NCBI GenBank assembly: GCA_964494475.1
Contig: CAZBRS010000003.1
Span: 1 to 64,000 of the forward strand
DNA: 64,000 nt
Direction: 5' to 3'
Source of the DNA: CAZBRS01 sp964494475
GTDB taxonomy: Bacteria > Myxococcota_A > UBA9042 > CAZBRS01
Part shown: piece by piece, positions 29,568 through 38,893 of the stretch
How the letters are laid out: every line of letters begins with the position of its first letter
Position numbering within the stretch: the stretch's first letter is position 1
Made by a program: the position numbers and the translations under genes
Notes under the pieces: generated by a model
The model's database searches: none
Told to the model about the DNA's origin: nothing
What the model saw: the letters and a program-made list of their open reading frames with translations, nothing else

Positions 29568-30227
29568 CTACCCCCCGAACTTCCCCACCATGACGCGCGC
29601 GGGGCGCAGCACCTGGTCGCCCGCGCGGTAACCGGGCTGGTAGACGTGCAAGACGGTGTTGTTCTGTTCGGCCGATGGCGCGGGCAGCACGCCCATGGCC
29701 TCGTGGAGGCCGGGGTCGAAGGGGTCGCCCTGAGGGCTGTAGCGGACGACGCCCAGATCCTCGAGGCGGGCCTGGAACGACTTGTGGACCATGTCGACGC
29801 CCTCGACGAGCGCGTCGAAGGCCGGCACCTTGCGGGCCGAGTCGAGCGAGCGCTCGAGGTCGTCGAGCACGGGGAAGAGCTTGCCGATCAGCTCGCCGCG
29901 CGCCACGGCCACGCGCCGATCGAGGTCGGCCTCGAGCCGGACGCGCACCTTGGCGAACTCGGCCTCGGCCTTCTTGTGGGCGGCGATGTAGCGTTGCAGC
30001 AGGCCGTCCTTCTCGTCGAGCGCCTTGCGCAGGCGGTCGTTCTCGGAGGCGAGCGCCAGGAGCATCGGGTCGACGGCGGGAGTGGGCGGCGACGTCGCTT
30101 CGGCCTCGGCCTCGGGCGCAGCCTCGGGCGCAGCCTCGGGCTCGGCCTCGGGCTCGGCCACCACGACGTCGGCGCTCACGGGCTCGACCGTCTCGCCGTC
30201 CTGAATCGGGATGTTGCGCCTGCTCAT
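29568..30227 (-). CDS. grpE: GrpE nucleotide exchange factor
   Basis: A 219-residue GrpE that releases ADP from DnaK. The N-terminal 60 residues are an acidic, disordered Ala-Glu-Pro repeat tract. A long coiled coil (about 60-130) follows, and then the beta-wing domain with FDPGLHEAMGVLPAP and the C-terminal PARVMVGK. The Ala-Glu-Pro tract is longer than in Escherichia coli. dnaK and dnaJ are not adjacent, so the gene is separate from the usual heat-shock cluster. The start at 30227 has AGGGGGAG upstream. Confidence 0.93.
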   Translation of the reverse strand: MSRRNIPIQDGETVEPVSADVVVAEPEAEPEAAPEAAPEAEAEATSPPTPAVDPMLLALASENDRLRKALDEKDGLLQRYIAAHKKAEAEFAKVRVRLEADLDRRVAVARGELIGKLFPVLDDLERSLDSARKVPAFDALVEGVDMVHKSFQARLEDLGVVRYSPQGDPFDPGLHEAMGVLPAPSAEQNNTVLHVYQPGYRAGDQVLRPARVMVGKFGG

Positions 30228-30250
30228 GATCTCCCCCTCGGTGCGCGCGA

Positions 30251-30278
30251 AGCATAGACGCGGTCAGGGCAAAATCAA
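30251..30278 (-). promoter_or_regulatory. Predicted promoter of grpE
   Basis: Minus strand: TTGATT, 16-base spacer, TATGCT, 24 bases before the grpE start. No CIRCE-type inverted repeat is visible. Confidence 0.55.
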
Positions 30279-30356
30279 GCGGGAACGCGCTGGTCAGACC
30301 GTCCCGTTCGTGGTACAGGCACCCTTCACGCCCGGTTTTTCGGGCACCGGAGGCCC

Positions 30357-32930
30357 GTGGATCGCATTCGCAAGACCGCGCTGGCCGGCGACGCCGTGGC
30401 CATCACCGAAGAGCAGCACGTGAGCCCGGTGCTCGCGCTGCGCCTGTACGTGCGCACGGGGTCGCTGTTCGAGACGCCGGCCGAGGCCGGCCTGGCGCAC
30501 TTCCTGGAGCACCTGGTCTTCCGCGGCACGGCGCGTCGCCCGGGCGGCCGCGTAGTCGAGGAGATCGAGTCCCTGGGCGGCGAGATCAACGCCTGGACCT
30601 CGTACGAGGCCACGTCGTTCCACGCGCTGGTGGGCAGCCGGCACCTCGACACCGCGCTCGACGTGCTGACCGACATGGTGGCCCTGCCCAGCCTGCCCGC
30701 CGACACGTTCGAGACCGAGCGCGCGGTCGTGGTCGAGGAGATCCGCAAGGGCGTCGAGCAGCCCGACCAGGCCCTCGAGGAGCGCCTGCTCGAGTTGGCC
30801 TTCGACGGACACGCGCTGGCGCGCCCCATCTGCGGCACGACCGCCAGCGTGGGCGCCTGCCGCCGCGAGCAGGCGCGCGCCTTCCACGAAGAGCAGTACC
30901 GCACGGGCAACGTCGTGCTGGTGGCCGTGGGCGATCTCGACGCCGATCGCTTCCTGCGCCGCGCCGAAGACCTCTTGAAGAGCTTCCCCCAGGGCCGCTC
31001 TCCGCGCGGTCTCGCGCCGCTCCCTCCCCCGGCGGGCTTCGCCGCCGACGTGCTCATCCGCGACGTCGAGGAGGACCGCTTCGGCCTCGGCTTCCGCATC
31101 CCTGGCGCGCGCGACGAGCGCAGCCTGCTCTCCGAGCTGCTGGCCACGCTGATGGGCGGCTCCGAGAACTCCATCGGCTACCGCGAGCTCGTGCGCGACC
31201 GTGACCTGTTCAACGACGTGCAGGCCTCGACGCTCTGCCAGACCCCCGGAGGCCTGCTCATCGTGCAGGGCTGGGCTGGCCACGATCGGCCTGCCCTGCG
31301 GCTGCGCGAGCTGCTGCGCCGCCTGGCGTCGCTGGCCGATCATCCCCTCGACCGCGCCCTGCTCGACCGCACGGTGCGCCGCATCGCCAACGATCGCGTG
31401 TTCCAGCGCGAGACCGTCGAGGGCGAGGCCGCGCGCCTCGGCTCGGGCGAGTGCACCGCCTTCGACCCCGAGCTCGACGTGCGCGACATCGAGCGCCTGC
31501 GCAGCATCACGCCCGACGATCTCAGCGAACTGGCGGCCGAGATCCTGACGCCCGAGAACCTGGCGCTGGCCGTGGTCACGCCCGAGGGCTCCGAGGTCGC
31601 GCGCCTGGTGCGCTCGGGCGACGCCGAGGGGCTGGTGCGCGAGGCCCTGGGGCCCCGCCGGGCCCGACGGCGCCAGCGCCCGACCGCGCCCGCCGTGACC
31701 ATCGTCGAGGCCGTCCCCGGCGTCACGCTCGTGCTGCGGCCCGACCCCACCATCCCCATCGTGTCGGCGGTGGCGGCCATGCCCGGGGGCACCCGCCTCG
31801 AGACCCCCGAGACGGCCGGCCTGTCGTCGTTCCTGGCCGACGCCCTCACGCGCGGGACCACGCGCTTTCCCGCCCAGGCCCTGCTCGACCTGCAGGAGGA
31901 GATCGGCGGCAGCCTGAACCCCTTCGCCGGTCGCAACAGCCTCGGCCTGCAAGCCGACTTCCTGTCGGAGCACGCCGCCCTCGGGCTCGACCTGTTCTTC
32001 GACGTGCTCTTCCGGCCGCGCTTCCCCAAGGCCGGCCTCGAGATCACGCGCCGCCTCCAGCTCGAAGACCTGAAGGGCCTGCAAGACACCCCGCTCGAGC
32101 TCGGCACCGACCTGCTCTTTGCCCTGGCCTTCCCCGGGCACCCCTACGCCCTGCCCTCGCTCGGCACCGAGGCGTCGATCGGGGCGGTGACGCGCGAAGC
32201 CCTGGCCGCCCACCACGCGCGCCACGTGGCGCGTGGCAACGTGGTCCTGGCGCTCGTGGGCGACCTCGATCCCGACCAGGTGATCAAGCGCCTCGCGCGC
32301 GTGACGGTCGATCTGCCGGTGCCCCTGCGCGATACGCTGGCGCCCCTGCCCTGCCCGTCGCTGGAGCGCCCGGCGCGCCAGGTGGTGCCGCGCCCCGAGC
32401 GCAAGACCGAGCTGCTGTTCGGCTTCCCCGGCGTGGCGGTGCGCGACCCCGGGCGCTACGCCGTCGAGGTGCTCACCCTGCTGCTGGCCGGCCAGAGCGG
32501 CCGGCTCTTCGCCAAGCTTCGCGAGGAGACCGGCGGCGTGTACGACGTCGACGCCGTCAGCTGGGAGGGCCTCGACGCGGGCCTGCTCATCGTGAGCTTC
32601 GCCACCAGCCCCGAGCGCGTGGGCTCGTGCGTCGACCTCTTCCACGCCGAGGTGCGGCGCCTGCTGGAAGGCGGCGTGACCCAGGCCGAGCTGGAGCGCG
32701 CCAAGCAGGCCCTGGTGGGCGGCTTCGAGATCAGCTTCCAGCGCCGAGGCACGGTGGCCTACCATCTGGCCTACGACGTGGCCTACGGCCTGGGCCCCGA
32801 GACGGCCGCCCGCTACGGCGAGCGCGTGTACGCCGTGACCCGCGCCGACGTGGAGGCCGCCGCCCGCCGCACGCTGGGCGCGCCTGGAGTGGCCGAGGTG
32901 GTGCTGGCGGGGGCGGCGTCTGCAGGCTGA
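30357..32930 (+). CDS. M16 family zinc metallopeptidase, two-domain
   Basis: An 857-residue protease with tandem M16 halves, related to pitrilysin and to mitochondrial processing peptidase. The first half holds the inverted zinc motif HFLEH (residues 48-52) and a distal Glu near VVVEEIRKGV (about 128). The second half (from about 455) starts at the corresponding GLSSFLADALTRGT and lacks the motif, as expected for the inactive partner half. The GTG start at 30357 follows GGAGG. No signal peptide is evident, so a cytoplasmic location is suggested, though some relatives are periplasmic. It converges on DUF4143 copy C. Confidence 0.92.
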   Translation: MDRIRKTALAGDAVAITEEQHVSPVLALRLYVRTGSLFETPAEAGLAHFLEHLVFRGTARRPGGRVVEEIESLGGEINAWTSYEATSFHALVGSRHLDTALDVLTDMVALPSLPADTFETERAVVVEEIRKGVEQPDQALEERLLELAFDGHALARPICGTTASVGACRREQARAFHEEQYRTGNVVLVAVGDLDADRFLRRAEDLLKSFPQGRSPRGLAPLPPPAGFAADVLIRDVEEDRFGLGFRIPGARDERSLLSELLATLMGGSENSIGYRELVRDRDLFNDVQASTLCQTPGGLLIVQGWAGHDRPALRLRELLRRLASLADHPLDRALLDRTVRRIANDRVFQRETVEGEAARLGSGECTAFDPELDVRDIERLRSITPDDLSELAAEILTPENLALAVVTPEGSEVARLVRSGDAEGLVREALGPRRARRRQRPTAPAVTIVEAVPGVTLVLRPDPTIPIVSAVAAMPGGTRLETPETAGLSSFLADALTRGTTRFPAQALLDLQEEIGGSLNPFAGRNSLGLQADFLSEHAALGLDLFFDVLFRPRFPKAGLEITRRLQLEDLKGLQDTPLELGTDLLFALAFPGHPYALPSLGTEASIGAVTREALAAHHARHVARGNVVLALVGDLDPDQVIKRLARVTVDLPVPLRDTLAPLPCPSLERPARQVVPRPERKTELLFGFPGVAVRDPGRYAVEVLTLLLAGQSGRLFAKLREETGGVYDVDAVSWEGLDAGLLIVSFATSPERVGSCVDLFHAEVRRLLEGGVTQAELERAKQALVGGFEISFQRRGTVAYHLAYDVAYGLGPETAARYGERVYAVTRADVEAAARRTLGAPGVAEVVLAGAASAG

Positions 32931-32951
32931 CGTTTCGGCAATTGGCCCGCG

Positions 32952-34265
32952 TCACCTGAATCGCTCGGGCAACGCTCCGGCCAGGCGGTGCAGCTTCAAC
33001 CAGCGGCAGGGAACACCGTCTACGATGGCCTCGGACTCGTCACCCATGGTCACGGTCAGGAACACCTCGGGACGGTAACCCTCCAGGAAGCTGCGGGCGC
33101 CACGGGAGATTCGGCCCGGGAGTGCGTCGGTCTTCACCTCGATCGCCACGGGGGCGCTGCCCTGCCGCCAGAGCACGAAGTCGATCTCGGCGCCTCCCTT
33201 GGTGCGCCAGTAGTGAAGATCGTCGGGCTCGGCGAGCGTCTTCATCAGCTCGCCGAAGACCAGGTTCTCGAACAGGGCCCCGCGGTCGGCGCGGGCGTCG
33301 AGGGCGGCGAAGTCGCCCACCAGGGCGTTGCGCACGCCGTTGTCGAGGAAGTAGAGCTTCGGGCTGGCCGTCAACTCCACGCGCTTTCCCCCGGCAAACA
33401 CGGGAAGCAGCCGGACCACGTGGCACTCCTCGAGGATCGCGGCCCAGTCGCTCACCGTGCTGACGGCCACCCGCGTGATGCCCGCCCACTCGGTCAGGTT
33501 CACGAGATTCCCGATCTGGCCAGCCATGAGTCGCAAGAGCGTACGAAAGGCGGCCGGCTTGGCCACCTTGAACACATCCGAAGCGTCGCGGAGCACGAAG
33601 GCCTCGATCAGCTCCATCAACCGCTGGGGTTCCCGATCGTGCAAGTACACGCCGGGGTACCCCCCATAGCGCCCCAGGCGGCCCAGGATCGGAGCCGCAA
33701 GGGACTCGGCGCGCAGATCATCGGCGACGACGCCCTCTCGGGCGAGCAGCTCGCGAAGGGACAGGGGGTACAGGCGCAGACGTGACGCGCGACCCGCCAA
33801 TGACTCGCGAACGCGGGCGCGCAGGTGGTACGACGAGCTCCCGGTGACATAGACGCAGAAGCCCGCCTTCAGGTCGATCAGGCCCTTGACGAAGAGGCCA
33901 GCGTTGACGAGGTGCTGGGCCTCCTCGATCACGATCGCGTCGGGCCGCTCCGGCAGACGATCGAGGTCCGTGGCGAAGGCGGCAGGGGAATGGCACCACT
34001 CGGCCATCACCGGATCATCGCCCTGAACCAGGAGGATCCGGCGATGTCGATCCCTGAGGAGCGACCACAGGAAGGTGCTCTTGCCCGCCTGGCGGGGTCC
34101 GATCACCAGCACGGCGCGGGCAGGGTCCGGAGAGGGGGCCGGGATCGCCGGGAAACGCGGCACGAACGCCAGCGGCACGTGCTCGCTGATCCAGGCCTCC
34201 GAAGCGGACGGAGCCTCGATCCAGGGGTTCCAGCGCGTGACCGCAGCCAGGCGATAGGCGTCCAT
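32952..34265 (-). CDS. AAA ATPase with C-terminal DUF4143 nuclease-like domain (copy C)
   Basis: A 437-residue COG1373-type ATPase. Walker A is GPRQAGKST (about residues 56-64). The Walker B strand reads DAIVIEEAQH, with Glu-Glu replacing the usual Asp-Glu. The C-terminal region has KLYFLDNGVRNAL, LFENLVFGEL and the nuclease-like pair GAEIDFVLW...VAIEVKTD. It is clearly diverged from copies A and B. The ATG at 34265 lies 29 bases downstream of a predicted -10. Like the other copies it stands alone, with no obvious partner gene. Confidence 0.86.
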   Translation of the reverse strand: MDAYRLAAVTRWNPWIEAPSASEAWISEHVPLAFVPRFPAIPAPSPDPARAVLVIGPRQAGKSTFLWSLLRDRHRRILLVQGDDPVMAEWCHSPAAFATDLDRLPERPDAIVIEEAQHLVNAGLFVKGLIDLKAGFCVYVTGSSSYHLRARVRESLAGRASRLRLYPLSLRELLAREGVVADDLRAESLAAPILGRLGRYGGYPGVYLHDREPQRLMELIEAFVLRDASDVFKVAKPAAFRTLLRLMAGQIGNLVNLTEWAGITRVAVSTVSDWAAILEECHVVRLLPVFAGGKRVELTASPKLYFLDNGVRNALVGDFAALDARADRGALFENLVFGELMKTLAEPDDLHYWRTKGGAEIDFVLWRQGSAPVAIEVKTDALPGRISRGARSFLEGYRPEVFLTVTMGDESEAIVDGVPCRWLKLHRLAGALPERFR

Positions 34266-34294
34266 GTTTCCACCCCAACGTTGGCCCGTGGACT

Positions 34295-34327
34295 ACGATA
34301 ACCGTCTTTCCATAGCTTATCAAGCTA
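34295..34327 (-). promoter_or_regulatory. Promoter of DUF4143 copy C with inverted repeat over the -35
   Basis: Minus strand: TTGATA (34318-34323), 17-base spacer, TATCGT (34295-34300). The -35 lies inside an inverted repeat, TAGCTT-ATC-AAGCTA on the plus strand (34313-34327). This again places a palindrome where a repressor would block RNA polymerase. Confidence 0.62.
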
Positions 34328-34363
34328 CGAAACGCAGGTTAGCAGACGGGCTCGCCGGGCCCC

Positions 34364-37300
34364 TCAGACCTGGACGGGCTCGCGCAGGCGCCGCACGCCG
34401 AGGCCCAGCAACGCGAGGGCCAGCAAGATCGCGGCCCACTCGGCCAGCGTGGGGATGTCGGCGGGGTTCTGGCTGACGCCCTGGGGGTCGACGATGACGC
34501 CGTTGGCCACGCCGTCGGCGTCGCCCCAGCCCCCGTCGGTGAGCGTGAGCGTGTACACCGCGTCGCCGTCCTTCAATCCGCCCACGTGGCTGTCGCCCGT
34601 GATTTCGCTCCAGTGCGGCACCGGGTCGACCGCCGTGGGTCCGAACTTCCACAGGCGGTGCGAATTCTTCACCGCTGCGGGCAGCGTCGAGGTCACGGTC
34701 ACCGTGGCCCCGGGCGTGGCCACGTGGAGGGTGAGGCCCGCCAGGCCGTAGGGCAACTCGGTGCCCGCCGGAAGCCCAGCCGGCAGCCCGCCCGCCGCGT
34801 AGAGTACGGCGTCCTGGAAGTAGGTGCCGGCGCCGCTCACGGAGAGCGTCCAGGCGCCCCCGGCCGTGGCCAGCGTGCGGCTGGCGTTCGACGCCGGCGC
34901 CACGAAGGTGGTGGCCGCCATCTTGCCGCCGCCCTCCCAGGTGGCCACCACGGTCACCGGTCCCTGGCTCGCCGAGCGCACGTACACCACCGCCTGGCCG
35001 TTGGCGTCGGTCGCCAGCACGCCCTCGTTCCCCGTGGGGTCGACGATCTCGGCCGCGCCGACCGCAGAGAACACCACCGCCAGGCCCGGCACGGGCTGCC
35101 CGATCCCGTTCTTCGCCGTGAGCACCGCCAGCCCCCGCGAGTGCCCGTCGGCCGCCACCGCGGCCGGCACCGCGAGCGTGGCGCTCACGACGCTGCCGCC
35201 CCCCACGCACGTCACGCCATCGCCGACGAAGCCGGGGTCGCACGTGCAGGTGAACGAGCCCACCGGCTCGTTCGCGCATGTAGCGTCGTCGGAGCAGTTG
35301 TCGGTGCCGACCGCGCACTCGTCGACGTCCGAGCAGGTCACGGAGACCTGCCAGAGGCCGTCGGCGGCACATCTGGCGGATCCCCCGGCCCCCGAGAAAC
35401 CCGATGCGCACACGAGCGCGCAGGTGTCGTCGGTCATCCAGCCGGTGCACTGCGACACGTTCGCGCCCACGATCGCGGGCGGAGCACCGCAATTGACCGA
35501 GGCCGTGCAGGTCTGGCCATCGCCCGAGTACCCCGTGTCGCACACACAGGCGTCGAGGCCGGCCCCGTTCGGGACGCAGAGCGCCTTCTCGTGGCACGTC
35601 GGCGTACCGCTCGTGCAGCCGTCGCAAGCATCTCCGATGTCGTCGGCGTCGCTGTCGGCCTGGTCCAGGTTGGCCGCGTCGGGGCAGTTGTCGGCGCACG
35701 ACAACTGGAGGTCACCGTCAGGGTCCTCCTCATCGGCGGGGAGCCCGCCGTCGCAGTCGTCGTCGTAGCCGTTGCACGCCTCGGCGGCCAGGGGCAACTG
35801 CTGGCCCAGGCAGGCGCCGAAGGCGCCGTTCAGGCAGGTCTTCACGCCGACGTGGCAGATACCCTGGTCCTCGGTGCCCGCGGCGCCCTCGTAGCAGGGC
35901 TCCTGGTAGGTGTTGGCGGTATATCGACAAGTAGGTGGCCGCAGATGGCCTGCGCTCGTAAACACCGTGTCATCGGTGCAGGGGTTCCCGTCGTCCGGGC
36001 ACGTGGAGTCCAACTGACACGCCGCCAGGAAGACGCTGACACTGCTTCCACTCGTATTCGCCGTGGCGAGGTCCGGCCTGCCGTCGCCGTTCAAGTCGCC
36101 CGCTGCGACTCCCTGAGCGCCGCCACCCACCCGATAGCCGACCCACGGCAGGAACACCCCCCCCCCCGCGTTCACCATCACGTACAGTTGGTGGCTCGAT
36201 GCCGACGCAACCACCAGATCGAGGTTCCCGTCACCCGTGAGGTCGGTAGCGACCACGTCGGCAGGAGACTCGGCGAGTTGGTAGTTCACACCCTCGGCGA
36301 ACGTACCAACCCCCAGGTTCAAAAGGACGGTGAGGCGGTTCCCCTGGACATTGGCCACGGCGAGATCTGCGGTCCCGTTCCCGTCGAGATCGGCGGCGGT
36401 CACCGCCCACGGTTGCGTGCTGGTCGCGTAGTCCGACTTCAGGGCAAACGTCCCGTCGCCCTGGTTCAGGAGCACGCTCACCGAGTTGGAGTTCACGTTC
36501 GTGACGGCCAGATCGGGTTGGCCATCGCCATCCAGGTCAGCGGCCACCAGACCTCTCGGGTAACTTCCGGCCGAGTAATCGACCTTGGGCAGGAAAATAC
36601 CGGCCCCTTGGTTCACGAACACGCTCACCGAGTTCGACTCCGAGTTCGCCACCGCCAGGTCGATCCGTCCGTCTCCCGAAAAGTCTGCCGCCGCCAGCCC
36701 CCGCGGCCCGGGACCCGTCGCGAAGTCGACCTTGGCCGCGAACGTGCCACTCCCCTGGTTCGCGTAGACGCTCAGGGTATCGTCGTACTCGTTCGTGATC
36801 GCGAGGTCCGCCCTTCCGTCCCCCGTGAGATCTACTATGACGATGTCTCTGGCTCCCCGTCCGGCGGGGTAGTCGTGCTTCGCGACGAAAGTCCCAACTC
36901 CTTCGTTCAGGAGGACGCTCACGGTCTCGCTGGTCTCGTTCGCCGTGGCGAGATCGATCTTCCCGTCTCCGTTCAGATCGCCGAACGCGAGGCTGGCAGG
37001 CCCGACCCCGGTGCCGTAGTCGTTCTCGTTGGCCCGCAGGTCTCCGGCGCCCTGATTGACCAGTACGGTCACCGAATAGCCATCGGCGTTCACGACTGCC
37101 AGATCCGTCCTTCTGTCTCCCGTCAAGTCCGCGAAGACGAGGCCGCTTGGGCCCAAGCCCGTGGCGTAATCCACTCGCGCCGAGAACGTCCCGCCTCCCT
37201 GATTGACGAACACGCTGGCCGAACCTCCCGCGTCGTTGGCGACCGCTACGTCCAGGAGCCCGTCTTCGTCGAGATCACCCAAGGCAACTCCCGTCGCACG

Positions 37301-38815
37301 GGACGCCGTCGCGTAATCGACCCGGGATGAGAACACCCCGCCGCCATGGTTCTCGAAGATGCTGACGGAACTGCTGTTGTAGTTCGCGACGGCCAGGTCG
37401 GCCTTCCCGTCTCCCGTGACGTCACCGACGCTGATGCTGCGGGGCAGATTGCCCGTCACGTAGTCGACCTTCGTCGCGAACGTCCCGTTGCCCTGGTTCG
37501 CGAAGACGCTGACCTTGTTGTCAGCGCTCACTGCGACAATATCCGGTATCCCGTCCTCCGTGACATCTGCCGCGGCGATGCCCTGCGGGTTGTTCCCTGC
37601 CGGGTAGTCGACGGCAGCAGCAAAGGTTCCGTTGCCTTGGTTCATGAGCACGCTCACCATGTCGTTGCCGGTGCACGCGACCACCAGGTCCCTGCGGCCG
37701 TCTCCGTTCATGTCTTGTGCCGCGACACCCGTCGCGCCGAAGCCGACGACGTAGTCGACCTTGGCCGCGAATGTGCCGCTACCCAGATTCATCAGCACGC
37801 TCACGCTCCCCCCGGTAGAATTCGCCACCGCGAGATCCCGTCTTCCGTCTCCGTTCAGATCACCCATCGCGACGCTGACGGGTCCCGATCCGGTCACGAA
37901 GTCCTTTCGGGCCGAGAGCGTTCCGTCACCCACCGACAACCAGACCGTGACCCGGTTGGTGGTCTTGCTGGCGACCGCGAGGTCGGCCAGCCCATCTCCG
38001 TTCAGATCTCCGGCCGCGGCACCGTAGGGGTTCCCGCCTACCCCCAGCGAAATGTAATCAGGCTGCCCAGGCAACCCGATCCAGCCGCCGCAGACACACC
38101 GGTCGGCGCCCACGGCGGGCGTGCACTCCTCTCCAACCTCGCACCCCGGAGACCCGCCCGTGCACCCATCGCACGCGTCCCCCAACCCGTCGCCGTCGGC
38201 GTCGGCCTGGACCGCATTGGCCACGGCGGGGCAGTTGTCGGTGGCGTCTGGCGCGCCGTCGCCGTCGGTGTCGAGCACCTCGAAGAAGAAGTTGACGCTG
38301 CTTCCAGGCAGGTAGACCACGAAGTCGTTGCCGCTGTTCGTGGGACCCGTGCAGCGCAGGTAGACCTCGACACGCGCCGGCGCGACATAGACCTGGCCTG
38401 CGATCGTCCCGAGGAAGCGATCGTTGTTGCCCGCCTGCCCGTCCCAGGTCATGGCCACGCTCTCGGAGGTGGCCCAGCCGTCGCGCGTCAGGATCAACGT
38501 ACAGGCATAGCCGAAGCGCTGCGGATACAACTCGACGCGCAGGTCGTGGGCCACGCCGTCGTTGGGGACGGCGTTGGCGACGCCCCCTCCCGTGAGCTTC
38601 ACGGGCACGTCGGACTGGGTGTCGGCCCGCTTCAGCGACACGTTGCCGAGCCAGACGATCGAGCCGTCCGGGAAGCCGAAGGTCGCCTCGCTACCCCCGC
38701 CCCCGGATTCGGTGTAGGTCTCGGCCCGGGCCGCCCCCGCGGCCAGCAGGCACGTGATCCCGACCAACGTCGCGAACACCCCGGAGCACCCCGTGAGCTC
38801 GAATCGTCGATGCAT
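34364..38815 (-). CDS. Giant secreted FG-GAP protein with choice-of-anchor U domain and IPTL-CTERM tail
   Basis: A 1483-residue secreted protein. Domains in order are a signal peptide ending near AARAE (about 31); an unknown beta domain; TSP3 repeats (about 185-220); 14 FG-GAP/VCBS repeats of about 48 residues (about 255-935), each with a DLNGDGxxDLAVAN-like core; MopE and TSP3 motifs; a sushi-like module (about 1108-1155); a calcium-binding EGF module starting DVDECAVGTDNC; and an Ig-like domain (about 1205-1295). A choice-of-anchor U domain with LTDGGWGDADGVANG and a C-terminal IPTLAEW plus membrane segment plus RRLR complete it. That tail is an IPTL-CTERM sorting signal, expected to be cut by an exosortase of the XrtH type. 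Fourteen repeats would make two seven-bladed propellers. Confidence 0.88.
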   Translation of the reverse strand: MHRRFELTGCSGVFATLVGITCLLAAGAARAETYTESGGGGSEATFGFPDGSIVWLGNVSLKRADTQSDVPVKLTGGGVANAVPNDGVAHDLRVELYPQRFGYACTLILTRDGWATSESVAMTWDGQAGNNDRFLGTIAGQVYVAPARVEVYLRCTGPTNSGNDFVVYLPGSSVNFFFEVLDTDGDGAPDATDNCPAVANAVQADADGDGLGDACDGCTGGSPGCEVGEECTPAVGADRCVCGGWIGLPGQPDYISLGVGGNPYGAAAGDLNGDGLADLAVASKTTNRVTVWLSVGDGTLSARKDFVTGSGPVSVAMGDLNGDGRRDLAVANSTGGSVSVLMNLGSGTFAAKVDYVVGFGATGVAAQDMNGDGRRDLVVACTGNDMVSVLMNQGNGTFAAAVDYPAGNNPQGIAAADVTEDGIPDIVAVSADNKVSVFANQGNGTFATKVDYVTGNLPRSISVGDVTGDGKADLAVANYNSSSVSIFENHGGGVFSSRVDYATASRATGVALGDLDEDGLLDVAVANDAGGSASVFVNQGGGTFSARVDYATGLGPSGLVFADLTGDRRTDLAVVNADGYSVTVLVNQGAGDLRANENDYGTGVGPASLAFGDLNGDGKIDLATANETSETVSVLLNEGVGTFVAKHDYPAGRGARDIVIVDLTGDGRADLAITNEYDDTLSVYANQGSGTFAAKVDFATGPGPRGLAAADFSGDGRIDLAVANSESNSVSVFVNQGAGIFLPKVDYSAGSYPRGLVAADLDGDGQPDLAVTNVNSNSVSVLLNQGDGTFALKSDYATSTQPWAVTAADLDGNGTADLAVANVQGNRLTVLLNLGVGTFAEGVNYQLAESPADVVATDLTGDGNLDLVVASASSHQLYVMVNAGGGVFLPWVGYRVGGGAQGVAAGDLNGDGRPDLATANTSGSSVSVFLAACQLDSTCPDDGNPCTDDTVFTSAGHLRPPTCRYTANTYQEPCYEGAAGTEDQGICHVGVKTCLNGAFGACLGQQLPLAAEACNGYDDDCDGGLPADEEDPDGDLQLSCADNCPDAANLDQADSDADDIGDACDGCTSGTPTCHEKALCVPNGAGLDACVCDTGYSGDGQTCTASVNCGAPPAIVGANVSQCTGWMTDDTCALVCASGFSGAGGSARCAADGLWQVSVTCSDVDECAVGTDNCSDDATCANEPVGSFTCTCDPGFVGDGVTCVGGGSVVSATLAVPAAVAADGHSRGLAVLTAKNGIGQPVPGLAVVFSAVGAAEIVDPTGNEGVLATDANGQAVVYVRSASQGPVTVVATWEGGGKMAATTFVAPASNASRTLATAGGAWTLSVSGAGTYFQDAVLYAAGGLPAGLPAGTELPYGLAGLTLHVATPGATVTVTSTLPAAVKNSHRLWKFGPTAVDPVPHWSEITGDSHVGGLKDGDAVYTLTLTDGGWGDADGVANGVIVDPQGVSQNPADIPTLAEWAAILLALALLGLGVRRLREPVQV

Positions 38816-38893
38816 GGCCCCCCCCGATTGCTGGCACGAATCCTCCCGAGGGATAGCCGAAATATCCGTTGCGGAAAAGGGGGAAACGAAAGG

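Noticed and set aside
24576..30257. Open frame of nearly 1900 codons on the plus strand
   Set aside because: It is antisense to pgsC, pgsB, the SDR, the MopE lipoprotein and grpE; the open frame reflects GC-rich codon positions.
30330..30345. Hairpin GCCCG-GTTTTT-CGGGC before the M16 gene as a terminator
   Set aside because: The T residues are in the loop, not after the stem, and the hairpin lies only a few bases before the start codon.
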